Counted from the first letter of the stretch, positions 54,601 through 63,964 are shown. The stretch is DNA of 64,000 bases from Oribacterium sp. WCC10 (GCF_900113415.1 NZ_FOPH01000007.1:62001-126000), one strand, 5' to 3'. Notes: a model not told the origin generated them from the sequence alone. Numbers and translations are program-made.

Positions 54601-56563
54601 CTGCCTGCTCCCCCTTATTCACCATAAATCCACTCATGCGCATAAGCTCCTGTGCTCTTTCGTCAAATGCCTCCATACTGGGCACAGTACCGATAACGTT
54701 GTCATTTAGCCAATGCATATTCACAATCTCTTCTCCTGTCAGTGCCGGAGAATCCTCTCCCTTTATGAGTCCGGTCTGGCTGTAGAGTTCTCCGTCAAAC
54801 GGATTGATTCCATCATCCATGATCCCCTTTTTAAGAATTCTCAGCATCTTTCTCGAGGCATATCCGAGCTGTCTTGAAAGAATCACATCTATGACTCCCG
54901 ACTTCATGCCAAACCAGAAGTTAAGCGCCTTGTTATCCCTGGTAAGCATTGAGTTTCCCCATGTCCCTCCTAGAATGGAATTGATTATGATCTCATAATA
55001 TTTACCCCAGTCAAATATCGGCATAGCAATATTGGAAACCACGTCTCCGTCAGCCACCATATACACTCCGAACTCTCTGGATATCTTCTTTGGTGGTGTG
55101 AGCTCGGGACCTGAAATCGTCATGATGTTCTCATCTCTCAGTTCCCGCTTCCAGTCTCTTCCCTTAAGTGCGGTCCACTTAAGGTGTATGCGTGCGTATG
55201 GATTCACCATCTGGGCACCTATGGCAAATGCATTAACATTGGCAAGAGTTCCATACTGAGGGCAAAGTTCGGCATAGCCTATATCATGTCCATCAGTAAC
55301 AGAAGCTGCAAGAGCTCCCATAAGGAACTTTGCCTCATACATACGTCCGTAGTAGGTTCTGATGGTGTTGTAATTTGTATTTACTGAACAGTTTAGAATA
55401 TAAATATCCGGGTGCTTTATCTGTGCCTTTACAGATGCATCAATCATCATCCCTGTGGTAGTGAAGATAACATCCGCCCCTGTATCGGCCGCTGCATCAA
55501 TCGCTTCCGATACAAGTTCCGGGGTCTCGCAGTTCTCAAACCTGAAGGTATTTATACGGTCGCCGAACTTATCATCAAGATAATGTCTTCCAAACTCATG
55601 TCCGTATGCCCAACTTGAGGTCTCGGCACTCTTTTCATAGATAAATGCGATTTTGAGGGTATCACCTCTGAATCCCTTGTCCTGAGCAGCGAAAATGTTG
55701 AAAAGATTTTTTCTTTCTTTGTTTTCAAGTACATCCGGATCCTTCACAAGACTGACATCATCCGGATTCTTCAGGAATTCCCTCCATATCTGATCGAGAT
55801 TACTTTCTATCGCTGTATTGGAAACATCCTGAATATTGTAAAGTCCGTAAACCTTGAGATAAAGTAAAAAGGCATCGCCCCGTGTGACTTCAAGGCGATT
55901 TCCACCCTTTCTGTCAAAAATATCGGAAAATCTGTCAAAAGCGGATTTTACGCTCTTACGTGTATCACTGTCCCATGGTCTGGACATCGGAAGTCCCAAA
56001 ACATCACAAAGTTTCTGATACTGTCCTTCTTCGGAAAATCTGATACCATAAAAACCTGCGGCTTTGAAGAACTCAACAAACTCATAATATATATTATTTT
56101 CTTTGGTTCCGTTTCTCTCAGGCATTAATCTTATGACATCTGCAACAATGGATACTGCTCCGTTATATTTTGAAACCGAAACTCTCTTATTACCTTCCTG
56201 AACATAAAATCTGTTCATATACTCATACACGAGTATAGCATCCCTGATACCCTGATCCACTGCAGCATCATAGAGTATTCCCCACTTCATCGCAAACTCT
56301 GTTTTGGGGCTTAATATAGGCATGAAATTCGTCGCAAAGGATTCCTGTCTTCCTCTCGTCTTAGTGCCTGCGATGGCAGATATGGGTATCTCCATAACTC
56401 CCATACGATTCTCCGCAGTAATCACACTTTGGGAAATGATATCATCCAGTGCTGTAAGATAAGGATATCGACCTCCTGTCACATCCTTCCTGTACTGTCC
56501 GTCGCCAAGATGCTTGGCCTTAATATAATCATCTAACATAGTTATTCCACATTGCTTTGGCAT
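54575..56563 (-). CDS. Cytosolic fusion of a ParB-like domain with a BMP-family ligand-binding domain
   Basis: A 662-residue protein with no signal peptide or membrane segment. Residues 40-160 resemble a ParB-like nuclease fold (MEIPISAIAGTKTRGRQESFATNFMPI, then FYVQEGNKRVSVSKYNGAVSIVADV). A helical linker to about 310 follows. From residue 318 there is a BMP/PnrA-type receptor domain (IAFIYEKSAETSSWAYGHEFGRHYL, ADVIFTTTGMMIDASVK, LMGALAAS, GYAELCPQYGTLANVNAFAIGAQM). Such receptors are normally lipoproteins serving nucleoside ABC transporters; here the domain is intracellular and no transporter is nearby. The start is uncertain: GTG-free ATG at 56563 with AAAGG, or ATG at 56539 with GGAA. Confidence 0.75.
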   Translation of the reverse strand: MPKQCGITMLDDYIKAKHLGDGQYRKDVTGGRYPYLTALDDIISQSVITAENRMGVMEIPISAIAGTKTRGRQESFATNFMPILSPKTEFAMKWGILYDAAVDQGIRDAILVYEYMNRFYVQEGNKRVSVSKYNGAVSIVADVIRLMPERNGTKENNIYYEFVEFFKAAGFYGIRFSEEGQYQKLCDVLGLPMSRPWDSDTRKSVKSAFDRFSDIFDRKGGNRLEVTRGDAFLLYLKVYGLYNIQDVSNTAIESNLDQIWREFLKNPDDVSLVKDPDVLENKERKNLFNIFAAQDKGFRGDTLKIAFIYEKSAETSSWAYGHEFGRHYLDDKFGDRINTFRFENCETPELVSEAIDAAADTGADVIFTTTGMMIDASVKAQIKHPDIYILNCSVNTNYNTIRTYYGRMYEAKFLMGALAASVTDGHDIGYAELCPQYGTLANVNAFAIGAQMVNPYARIHLKWTALKGRDWKRELRDENIMTISGPELTPPKKISREFGVYMVADGDVVSNIAMPIFDWGKYYEIIINSILGGTWGNSMLTRDNKALNFWFGMKSGVIDVILSRQLGYASRKMLRILKKGIMDDGINPFDGELYSQTGLIKGEDSPALTGEEIVNMHWLNDNVIGTVPSMEAFDERAQELMRMSGFMVNKGEQADEGTSDSR

Positions 56564-56599
56564 TACGCCTTTGCCTGAAAGTTTATAGTCGTGTCTCTA

Positions 56600-56642
56600 A
56601 ACATACAACAACGGGACCAGACGCATATGCCTGATCCCGTAT
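56600..56642 (-). terminator. Intrinsic terminator after the choline-binding protein gene
   Basis: ACGGGA (56611-56616) pairs with TCCCGT (56635-56640), with inner CAG/CTG and GC/GC pairs, followed by a mild TTGTTGT run on the minus strand. Confidence 0.7.
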
Positions 56643-56682
56643 AATAATACACTCTGCCATATGTTTTTGGCAAAAGAAATCT

Positions 56683-56803
56683 TCCGGAAAACACTGATTA
56701 TACCGGTATCCTCTTGTCTCCTCCGATGTAAAGGTACGTTCCCAATGAAAACGGATAAAAACCATCAATACTCCGGTCCGGATGAACTTCAATCAAATCT
56801 TCC
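56683..56803 (+). repeat. Double-hairpin intergenic repeat, worn copy E
   Basis: The left half GGAAAACACTGATTATA matches copy A, followed by TCCTC. The right end has ACTTCAATCA-like sequence at the position of the right hairpin. The CGGCGTCGGGGCAC centre is largely lost. Confidence 0.4.
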
Positions 56804-56808
56804 GTAAA

Positions 56809-58065
56809 TCACTTTGGTCCTACGATAAGTCCCTCATCAAGTGTTGCAGAATCGCTGGTCACAACGGTCTTTGAGGAACTGCTTCCTGAACTTGAAGTTG
56901 TAGTAGATGAAGGAGCCTCAGTACCTGCAACAACTTTATTGCCAGATGATGATCCCGGAGTTGTCCCGGTCACAGTCTGTGTTGAACCTGAAGTATCCGG
57001 TGAAGTCACTGTTGATGTTCCTGATGTGGATACCGGAGAAGTATATGTAGCCGAGCTTCCGGTATTGTTTGTTGTATTTGTTGTAACGGTTGTGGTTGTT
57101 GTAGTAGTTGTAGTGGTACTTCCGTTAGTTGTACTTGTGGTACCTGTGGTAGAAGTGGTTTCTGACTGTGAGCTCTGTGTCGTTCCTGTGGCCGCATGTG
57201 TCACAGAGATACCGTTCACTGAACTTGTACATACTCCGTCACTGTTGAAGTCATATTCTTTACTATCGATGGTAAGCGTCTTGTTCTTAACCATCTTTCC
57301 GCTTTCCTTATCAAGATAGTAATATGAACCTTCTGACTCCAGCCAGCCCTTAACCATCTTTCCGTTCTGTGCGAAATAGTATTTCGCATCATCTATGGTC
57401 TTCCAGCCCTGAGCCATCTTTCCGTTTTCTTTATCAAGATAATACTTATTGCCTGATGTATCCGTCTTCCAGCCCGTCTGCATAACACCCTTTGTATTGA
57501 GGTAGTAGTATGCTCCGTTATTGGAATACCAGCCTGTCTGCATAACACCGTTAGACTCAAATCTGTACCAGTTGTCATCGATCTTTGCCCAGGAATCCAT
57601 AATCAGAGTTCCGTCACCCGGTTGGAAATAATACCACTTATCATTAAGTTCTATCCAGCCTGTAGCCATGGAACCGTCCGTCTTCAGATAATACCATCTT
57701 ACATTGTTGTTCTCGGTAAGCTTCAGCCAGCCTGTCTGCATAACACCGTCAGACTGAAGATAATACCACTTGTCTTCTATCTGCCTCCAGCCTGTAGCCA
57801 TGAGACCGTTGCTTCTGAAGTAATGCCAGTTATCATTGATCTTCTTCCAACCGGTAACCATATAACCATCACTTCCGATGTAGTAATATCCGGATGATGT
57901 ATGTATCCACTTGTTCTTGATGGTCTTGTTAGTAGACTCATCAACATAATAATATTTTCCGTCCTTCTGACCCCACCCCGCAAATGCTGTGGGCGCGATA
58001 ACCGCACAACCGATGGCAAGACTCAGACCAACAACACCAAGTTTACCCTTCATATTCATAATCAT
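56809..58065 (-). CDS. Secreted choline-binding repeat protein with Ser/Thr-rich tail
   Basis: A 418-residue exported protein. The signal peptide ends near TAFAGWG. Residues 30-275 consist of about 11-12 tandem 20-residue wall-binding repeats of the pattern GW-x-DG-x-WYY-x-DG-x-M-x-TG, for example YYYIGSDGYMVTGWKKIN and WYYLQSDGVMQTGW, whose aromatic residues form choline sites in pneumococcal proteins. Residues 290-400 are almost all Thr, Ser and Gly (including ten Thr in a row), probably a flexible or glycosylated stalk. There is no enzyme domain and no LPXTG. GGAGG precedes the start. It lies 65 nt downstream of the LicC/LicA fusion gene. Confidence 0.88.
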   Translation of the reverse strand: MIMNMKGKLGVVGLSLAIGCAVIAPTAFAGWGQKDGKYYYVDESTNKTIKNKWIHTSSGYYYIGSDGYMVTGWKKINDNWHYFRSNGLMATGWRQIEDKWYYLQSDGVMQTGWLKLTENNNVRWYYLKTDGSMATGWIELNDKWYYFQPGDGTLIMDSWAKIDDNWYRFESNGVMQTGWYSNNGAYYYLNTKGVMQTGWKTDTSGNKYYLDKENGKMAQGWKTIDDAKYYFAQNGKMVKGWLESEGSYYYLDKESGKMVKNKTLTIDSKEYDFNSDGVCTSSVNGISVTHAATGTTQSSQSETTSTTGTTSTTNGSTTTTTTTTTTVTTNTTNNTGSSATYTSPVSTSGTSTVTSPDTSGSTQTVTGTTPGSSSGNKVVAGTEAPSSTTTSSSGSSSSKTVVTSDSATLDEGLIVGPK

Positions 58066-58130
58066 AAGTCCTCCGCTATTATATGCTTAAATAATATCAC
58101 GCCTTAAAGCGTACGTCCTTTTCTATTACA

Positions 58131-60089
58131 TTAAATTTTTTCTAATTTTCGTAAGATTTTATAGGAGTCTTTAAAGTAACGGTACATCTTGAGTGTATAG
58201 TCCCCGAAAGATTCTCCAAGAGCCATTTTGTAAACACCCCATAGAGCCCAAAGAAGTCCGCCCATACCCATATACGCAACAACTATCGCATATGCATCGG
58301 TGTAATTCTCGCCATTAAGTGCAATTCCTCCATTTTCACCGAACACTTCAGCGCTTTTGCCATCCAGAACATCACGATAAGCGACAATGAAATCGCCGTT
58401 ATGCCTATCGCCCGAACCCTCCGAAGCATCGGCATATACTTCTATGAGTTTTCCGGTTTCCTCATATGTCATATAGGAGTATATAGCCGCCATGGCAATA
58501 TCAACAAGCGGATCAGCCATACCCGCATACTCCCAGTCTATCATTTTGAGTCCTTCGTCCGTAAAGATAAAGTTGTCCTTTACAGAATCAATATGTGCTA
58601 TAGTCTTAGGTCTGTTAAGAGATTCCAGCCATCCAAGAACCTCTTCAGCCTGCATTCTGACTGTCGGATAGTCCTCATAGGGAACCGAAGCATTAACCTC
58701 TCTTATATCCTTTTCGTATCCGAGAAGCTCACGTCTGAAGTCAAATTCATGATTAAGCTTTATGCCCGAATTATGAAGTTTCTTCAGCATGGCCATACAC
58801 GCTGTGAGCTCCTGTTCAATGGTGTAATCTGCATTCCTTGCACCGTTATAGTATCTTGATATCTTATAGCCGTTTTCTGCATTGAAGTAAACAAGTTCTT
58901 CAGTAATGCCAAGTCCGGTTACTGCCTTGTAGACATCACCCTCATGACGTCTGTTGATAAGTTTTTCGGTTCCCGGTCCGGGAATACGGCAGATATACGC
59001 TTTACCTCTGAACTTTTCAGGAATCTCAGGATCATCAGATATATTAAAATACCATGACTTATTGGTCATTCCGGCCTTCAGACACCTGATATTCACTATA
59101 CCGGATTCCGGAACACCGAAAACATCGGAAACCAGCTGCATGGCACGAGAGCCAGAGTCATTAATATATTTCTCATCAAACAAACGAAGCTCTTCAAGGT
59201 TCTCGAACTCGTATACCTCTCCATCCGGACGCTTGTTAATGTATATATCCGGCAGGTTTCTGAGATTTCTGATGAGAACATCCTCCCAATAAAACTGCTC
59301 TGTGCCCGGCATCTTATAATACGCTTCGATCAGCGGCAGAAATGCATCAGAGAATTCCTTTGTGAAGTATACGGGGCCGTACATACACCACTTGTCTGAT
59401 CCTCCGACATGAACCTCTTTAATGGCACCGTTCCTGCCTGTTTCCATGGCCCACTCACGGGTTTCTCCATTCATAAAAGTAGCCGCATACCAGGCGTCGG
59501 CCTCATAGCTATGATAGATATTATTCCTCATCCAGTTATCGGAAGACAGAATATAGCAGTTTTTCCCCTTAAGAAAATCCTTTGCATGATGCATAGTGGC
59601 CAGAGTATTCTTGCTGCTGAATTCCGGATTGTAAATAAGCTTTACATCATACTTGTCTATGAGGTAGTCAAACTTTTCTTTCAGGTATCCCACCATGATG
59701 GTAATGTCTCTGACTCCCACTTCGTGGAGCTGCCTGATCTGTCTCTCTATCATTCGCTCCCCGAAAACCTCAAGCAGTCCCTTGGGTGTTTCGTAGGTAA
59801 GCGGAACAAATCTGGAGCCGAAACCTGAAGCAAGAATAAGTGCCCTGTCAACTCTGTACTTTTCCAAAAGTTTTTTTCCTTTTTCGGTAAGTTCGTATGA
59901 AACATTACGTCCACGCCCCTCAGAACTCTCAACCTTTGAAAGAAGACCTTCCTCAACCGTTTCCGATATAAGCTTATTGGTCTTTCCCAGGGATACTTCC
60001 AGCTGAAGTGCAATATCTCTTTGTGTGCTTTCCTTATTCTCATATAGAGTGCGCAATATAATTATTGATTCTCTGCCTGCCTTACTCAT
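58131..60089 (-). CDS. wHTH / LicC-type cytidylyltransferase / LicA-type choline kinase fusion
   Basis: A 652-residue three-part protein. Residues 1-80 form a MarR-like winged helix (ESTQRDIALQLEVSLGKTNKLISETVEEGLL, then GRGRNVSYELTEKG). Residues 82-310 are a nucleotidyltransferase of the LicC type (RALILASGFGSRFVPLTYETPKGLLEVFGERMIERQI, ILSSDNWMRNNIY). Residues 325-640 are a LicA-type aminoglycoside-phosphotransferase-fold choline kinase, with the Brenner motif IAHIDSVKDNFIF and metal motif MIDWEYAGMADPLVDIAM. In pneumococci LicA phosphorylates choline and LicC makes CDP-choline for decorating teichoic acids. The adjacent choline-binding protein supports this. LicB/LicD partners are not in the window. 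Confidence 0.85.
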   Translation of the reverse strand: MSKAGRESIIILRTLYENKESTQRDIALQLEVSLGKTNKLISETVEEGLLSKVESSEGRGRNVSYELTEKGKKLLEKYRVDRALILASGFGSRFVPLTYETPKGLLEVFGERMIERQIRQLHEVGVRDITIMVGYLKEKFDYLIDKYDVKLIYNPEFSSKNTLATMHHAKDFLKGKNCYILSSDNWMRNNIYHSYEADAWYAATFMNGETREWAMETGRNGAIKEVHVGGSDKWCMYGPVYFTKEFSDAFLPLIEAYYKMPGTEQFYWEDVLIRNLRNLPDIYINKRPDGEVYEFENLEELRLFDEKYINDSGSRAMQLVSDVFGVPESGIVNIRCLKAGMTNKSWYFNISDDPEIPEKFRGKAYICRIPGPGTEKLINRRHEGDVYKAVTGLGITEELVYFNAENGYKISRYYNGARNADYTIEQELTACMAMLKKLHNSGIKLNHEFDFRRELLGYEKDIREVNASVPYEDYPTVRMQAEEVLGWLESLNRPKTIAHIDSVKDNFIFTDEGLKMIDWEYAGMADPLVDIAMAAIYSYMTYEETGKLIEVYADASEGSGDRHNGDFIVAYRDVLDGKSAEVFGENGGIALNGENYTDAYAIVVAYMGMGGLLWALWGVYKMALGESFGDYTLKMYRYFKDSYKILRKLEKI

Positions 60090-60170
60090 ATTTATTCCTC
60101 TATTCTTCTTATCATCCGTCTATTTCAACCGTTTTTGTTCATAACATCTCTTTTGTTTCAGCTTTTGAAC

Positions 60171-60199
60171 ATGATACCATTGTTTTATCTCCGGCACAA
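60171..60199 (-). promoter_or_regulatory. Possible promoter of the LicC/LicA fusion gene
   Basis: Minus-strand -35 TTGTGC (60194-60199), 17-nt spacer and -10 TATCAT (60171-60176). The rest of 60090-60338 has no gene; a short GGCATtATGCC palindrome sits near 60296-60306. Confidence 0.45.
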
Positions 60200-60329
60200 G
60201 CAGTCTGTTTATTTTGTCATTAATTGCAGATGATCCATTGATACTTTTGATGTAAGTATCAACCCCACCGGTTCATGCGTCTGTGCAATGATTGTGGCAT
60301 TATGCCACGCCTGTATACTTTCCTTCCCA

Positions 60330-60377
60330 TAATAAATAACCGTCAATCATCCCTCTTAAGGAACGATTGACGGTGTA
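60330..60377 (-). terminator. Intrinsic terminator after glnN
   Basis: ACCGTCAATC (60339-60348) pairs with GATTGACGGT (60365-60374), followed by TATTTATT on the minus strand. Confidence 0.82.
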
Positions 60378-60464
60378 AATGCAGCCAAACTATTACAATT
60401 ACAATTCAGAATTCATACTTCCGGCGCTTTCGCCTTCTGACATACGAAAATGTTTTTTAGAATA

Positions 60465-62600
60465 TTACGGCTCTGAAACTTCAAAGATAAGATCACCGTA
60501 GCTTGGATATGGCCAGAGATCCTTATCCACAATCTGCTCCAGCTCATCAACAGGTGAACGAAGTGCCTTCATGGCAGGTACAATAACATCATGATACTGA
60601 TGTGCCTTCTTTTCTGCGTTCTTTTCTTTTCCGTACTTTTCTACCTTATCATAAAGATCTGTACGGGCTTTCTCCATGTCTGCAAGGAGCTTTGAAGCTC
60701 TTGAAAGAAGTGTCTTCTGAACCGAAACATCAGCATCAGGGCAGGCCGCCATAACCTTATTGACAGAATCCGCAAGTCTGGTTGTGTAATGAATAACTGC
60801 AGGTATGATCTGCTTTCCTGATATATTGATCATTGCACGGGCTTCAATATTGGTCACCTTTACATAGTGCTCATACTCAACTTCCTTACGGCTCTCAAGT
60901 TCTGACTGTGTATATATTCCAAATTCCTTAAATAGCTTAACAGCCTTCTCTGTAGTAAGAGCAGGAATAGCATCAACCATGGACGGAAGATTCGGAAGTC
61001 CGCGTCTCTCAGCTTCCTTTACCCACTCTTCACTATATCCGTTTCCGTTAAAGATGATTCTCTGATGCTCTGTAAGAAGTTTCTTTATGTAGTCGTGGCA
61101 GGCCGTCTTAAAATCAGATGACTTCTCAAGAACATCTGCAGCCTCTTTAAACTGCTCCGCAACGATTGAATCCAGAATGATATTGGCCTCAGCGATAGAA
61201 TCACTTGAACCAACCATACGGAACTCAAACTTGTTTCCTGTAAATGCAAAAGGTGATGTACGGTTACGGTCTGTAACATCGGCATAGAGATCCGGCATGG
61301 TATTTACACCGGTAGGAAGTTTCTTGCCCTTCTTTGAATTTGTAGCGTAACCTGTACCTATAAGCTGCTGTACCACATCTTCAAGCTGTGTACCGATAAA
61401 TGCTGAGATGATGGCTGGTGGTGCCTCATCAGCGCCTAGTCTGTGTTCATTTCCAACATCCGCTGCACTGAGTCTCATAAGATCTGCATGTTTATCAACC
61501 GCCGCAAGAATACATGCAAGAATCAGAAGAAACTGAATATTATCGTGAGGTGTCTCACCGGGACTCATAAGATTGATTCCGTCATCAGTTGTAAGAGACC
61601 AGTTATTATGCTTTCCTGAACCATTGATTCCTTCAAACGGCTTCTCGTGAAGAAGACACTCAAGACCATGCTTTGGAGCAGTCTTTTTCATAATCTCCAT
61701 GACAAGCTGATTGTGGTCAACGGCAAGGTTAGCCTCATCATAAACAGGCGCAAGCTCATGTTGTGCAGGAGCAACCTCATTATGCTCGGTCTTTGCTGTC
61801 ACTCCGAGCTTCCAGAGCTGCACATCGATATCACGCATGAACTCTGCAATTCTGTGACGGATAGAGCCGAAATAGTGATCGTCAAGTTCCTGTCCCTTGG
61901 CCGGCATAACTCCAAACAGAGTACGTCCTGTATATATGAGATCCTTGCGCTTCAGATATTTGTTTCGGTCTACAAGGAAGTATTCCTGCTCTGCGCCGAC
62001 TGAAGGCTTAACTGTTTTTGATGTTGTATTTCCGAATAGTCTGAGAATACGAATGGCCTGCTCACTAACAGCCTGCATGGAACGAAGAAGCGGAGTCTTG
62101 GTATCAAGTGCCTCACCTCCAAAGGAGCAGAAAGATGTAGGAATACACAGAGTGACGATATCGTTATTGTCACCCTCGTGACGAAGAAATGCAGGGCTTG
62201 TGCAATCCCAGATGGTGTAGCCTCTGGCCTCAAATGTTGCACGTAATCCGCCTGATGGGAATGATGATGCATCTGCTTCACTGCGGACAAGTTCTTTTCC
62301 GGAGAACTCCATGATGACCTTGCCGTTCTGATCAGCTGCAGAAATAAAAGAATCATGCTTTTCGGCAGTAATACCTGTTAAAGGCTGGAACCAGTGAGTG
62401 TAATGAGTAGCGCCATGCTCCAATGCCCATTCTTTCATCGCCTGAGCGACGGAGTCAGCAATAGTAGGGTCAAGTTCATAGCCCTCTGTAATGGTCTTCT
62501 TAAGCTTCTTGTACACCGCTTTAGGAAGACGCTCCAGCATAACTTTGTCATTGAAGACATCTTCACCAAAGATCTCGGCAACGTTCAGAACATCATTCAT
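60465..62600 (-). CDS. glnN: Type III glutamine synthetase (GlnN)
   Basis: ATP-dependent ammonia assimilation. A 711-residue enzyme of the large GSIII class found in Bacteroides, Butyrivibrio and cyanobacteria. Signatures are the N-terminal beta-grasp (GATHYTHWFQPLTGITAEKHDSF), SFPSGGLRATFEARGYT, GAEQEYFLVD, KHNEV-type NEVAPAQHELAP, GINGSGKHNNWSL, and NRTSPFAFTGNKFEFRMVGSS. AAAGGAGA before the ATG at 62600 decides the start; the open extension upstream runs through the structured leader. It is monocistronic with a terminator. Confidence 0.96.
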   Translation of the reverse strand: MNDVLNVAEIFGEDVFNDKVMLERLPKAVYKKLKKTITEGYELDPTIADSVAQAMKEWALEHGATHYTHWFQPLTGITAEKHDSFISAADQNGKVIMEFSGKELVRSEADASSFPSGGLRATFEARGYTIWDCTSPAFLRHEGDNNDIVTLCIPTSFCSFGGEALDTKTPLLRSMQAVSEQAIRILRLFGNTTSKTVKPSVGAEQEYFLVDRNKYLKRKDLIYTGRTLFGVMPAKGQELDDHYFGSIRHRIAEFMRDIDVQLWKLGVTAKTEHNEVAPAQHELAPVYDEANLAVDHNQLVMEIMKKTAPKHGLECLLHEKPFEGINGSGKHNNWSLTTDDGINLMSPGETPHDNIQFLLILACILAAVDKHADLMRLSAADVGNEHRLGADEAPPAIISAFIGTQLEDVVQQLIGTGYATNSKKGKKLPTGVNTMPDLYADVTDRNRTSPFAFTGNKFEFRMVGSSDSIAEANIILDSIVAEQFKEAADVLEKSSDFKTACHDYIKKLLTEHQRIIFNGNGYSEEWVKEAERRGLPNLPSMVDAIPALTTEKAVKLFKEFGIYTQSELESRKEVEYEHYVKVTNIEARAMINISGKQIIPAVIHYTTRLADSVNKVMAACPDADVSVQKTLLSRASKLLADMEKARTDLYDKVEKYGKEKNAEKKAHQYHDVIVPAMKALRSPVDELEQIVDKDLWPYPSYGDLIFEVSEP

Positions 62601-62886
62601 TCTTAAATCTCCTTTTACTCCCTTATGAAAGGAAAATTCTAGTGGAACCTCTTGGCAGGACTGATAATTAAGTCCCTTCCGCCAAATTGCATATTTAATT
62701 GTGCTGTGCCGATTGTAAACCACAGCTAACTAAGTGGCAAGAAAAAATTTTCTATGCTTTCCCATAAAGACATTGGCAAAAAGTTACATATAGCGTTTTT
62801 TCTCGTCCTGTGAAACGAATTGAATTTCTCTGCCAGCAATTCTCCCCCATTAACCATACAAGATCCATTTACATGAATTTGTCATA
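62601..62886 (-). promoter_or_regulatory. Structured leader/promoter region of glnN
   Basis: Two hairpins lie in the 150 nt before the glnN start. One is TTGGC..GGAC with GTCC..GCCAA (62652-62685), the other GCTGTG with CACAGC (62703-62726). No known glutamine riboswitch or ANTAR-type loop was recognised. Upstream sequence is AT-rich and has no gene. Confidence 0.45.
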
Positions 62887-62918
62887 CAAAAAAGGAGCCG
62901 CCGAAGCGACTCCTGTAA
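62887..62918 (-). terminator. Intrinsic terminator after fba
   Basis: AGGAGcCGC (62893-62901) pairs with GCGaCTCCT (62906-62914), followed by TTTTTTG on the minus strand. Confidence 0.9.
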
Positions 62919-62944
62919 CAATCATTGTTTTCTTTTCAAAAGCA

Positions 62945-63808
62945 TCAAGCCTTGTTGCCTGAACCGAAGATAGCAATCTTGTTCTTGCACTCAGCAATGA
63001 TAGCATCTGTGCCCGGCTTAAGAAGCTTACGAGGATCGTAGCCCTTGCCTTCCTTATCCTTACCAGCCTCTACGTATGTTCTTGTAGCTGCTGCAAATAC
63101 AAGCTGAAGCTCTGTATTAACGTTAATCTTAGAAACGCCAAGAGAAATAGCTTTCTTGATCTGGTCCTCAGGGATACCTGAACCACCGTGAAGAACTAAT
63201 GGAAGCTCGCCGATCTGATCCTTGATAGCTGCAAGAACATCAAAATCAAGTCCCTTCCAGTCAGCAGGATATACACCGTGAATGTTACCGATACCTGCAG
63301 CAAGGAAATCAACACCGAGCTCAGCGATCATCTTGCACTCTGCAGGATCAGCCTTCTCACCGTCAGATGCAACACCGTCTTCAACACCACCGATGCCGCC
63401 AACCTCTGCTTCGATAGAGATGCCCTTATCGTGTGCAATCTTTACAAGTTCCTTTGTCTTCTCAACATTCTCTGCGATATCATAGTGAGAACCATCGAAC
63501 ATGATAGAAGTGAAACCTGCCTCGATGCAAGCCTTTGAGCCTTCGTATGTTCCGTGATCAAGGTGAAGAGCTACAGGAACAGTGATTCCAAGAGACTCAT
63601 CCATAGCCTTAACCATAGCTGCAACTGTCTTGAAACCTGTCATGTACTTACCTGCACCCTCAGATACACCGAGAATTACAGGAGACTTAGCCTCTTCACA
63701 AGCAAGAAGAATTGACTTTGTCCACTCAAGATTGTTGATGTTGAACTGTGGAACTGCATAATGACCTGCAAGAGCCTTATCCAGCATTTCCTTTGCGTTT
63801 ACTAACAT
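62945..63808 (-). CDS. fba: Class II fructose-bisphosphate aldolase
   Basis: Zinc-dependent cleavage of fructose 1,6-bisphosphate. A 287-residue TIM barrel with ALHLDHGTYEG (metal His and catalytic Asp), SIMFDGSHYDI, SIEAEVGGIGGVEDG, AAGIGNIHGVY, LVLHGGSGIPEDQI and SKINVNTELQ. AGGAGG precedes the ATG. It is monocistronic. An inverted repeat (AGAACAT..AAGAG/CTCTT..ATGTTCT, about 63890-63918) lies upstream in its promoter region. Confidence 0.97.
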   Translation of the reverse strand: MLVNAKEMLDKALAGHYAVPQFNINNLEWTKSILLACEEAKSPVILGVSEGAGKYMTGFKTVAAMVKAMDESLGITVPVALHLDHGTYEGSKACIEAGFTSIMFDGSHYDIAENVEKTKELVKIAHDKGISIEAEVGGIGGVEDGVASDGEKADPAECKMIAELGVDFLAAGIGNIHGVYPADWKGLDFDVLAAIKDQIGELPLVLHGGSGIPEDQIKKAISLGVSKINVNTELQLVFAAATRTYVEAGKDKEGKGYDPRKLLKPGTDAIIAECKNKIAIFGSGNKA

Positions 63809-63935
63809 TTTATGTCCTCCTAATGTAATAACTTATACAAAGTATGTGAATAGTTTAACATACTTTGAGTTGTATTTCTACAAGAACATAAAAGAGTTTT
63901 TCTCTTATAATGTTCTCATAAATTCAAAATAATAG

Positions 63936-63964
63936 TGAAACGCCGATATATCTGTGTTTCTTCA
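63936..63964 (+). repeat. Double-hairpin intergenic repeat, partial copy F
   Basis: GAAACGCCGAT-at-ATCTGTGTTTC resembles the left hairpin of copy A. What follows to the window edge shows no central block, so this is a fragment or a weak match. Confidence 0.3.

Noticed and set aside
56939-57200. Tandem repetitive DNA as a possible microsatellite or CRISPR-like array
   Set aside because: It encodes the Thr/Ser-rich tail and choline-binding repeats of an intact protein; period and sequence follow codons.
60415-60440. CTTCCGGCG sequence as another repeat copy
   Set aside because: Match to the repeat centre is too short and neither flanking hairpin is present.
62601-62723. In-frame extension of glnN upstream
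   Set aside because: It crosses two leader hairpins and lacks similarity to GSIII; a strong ribosome binding site precedes 62600.
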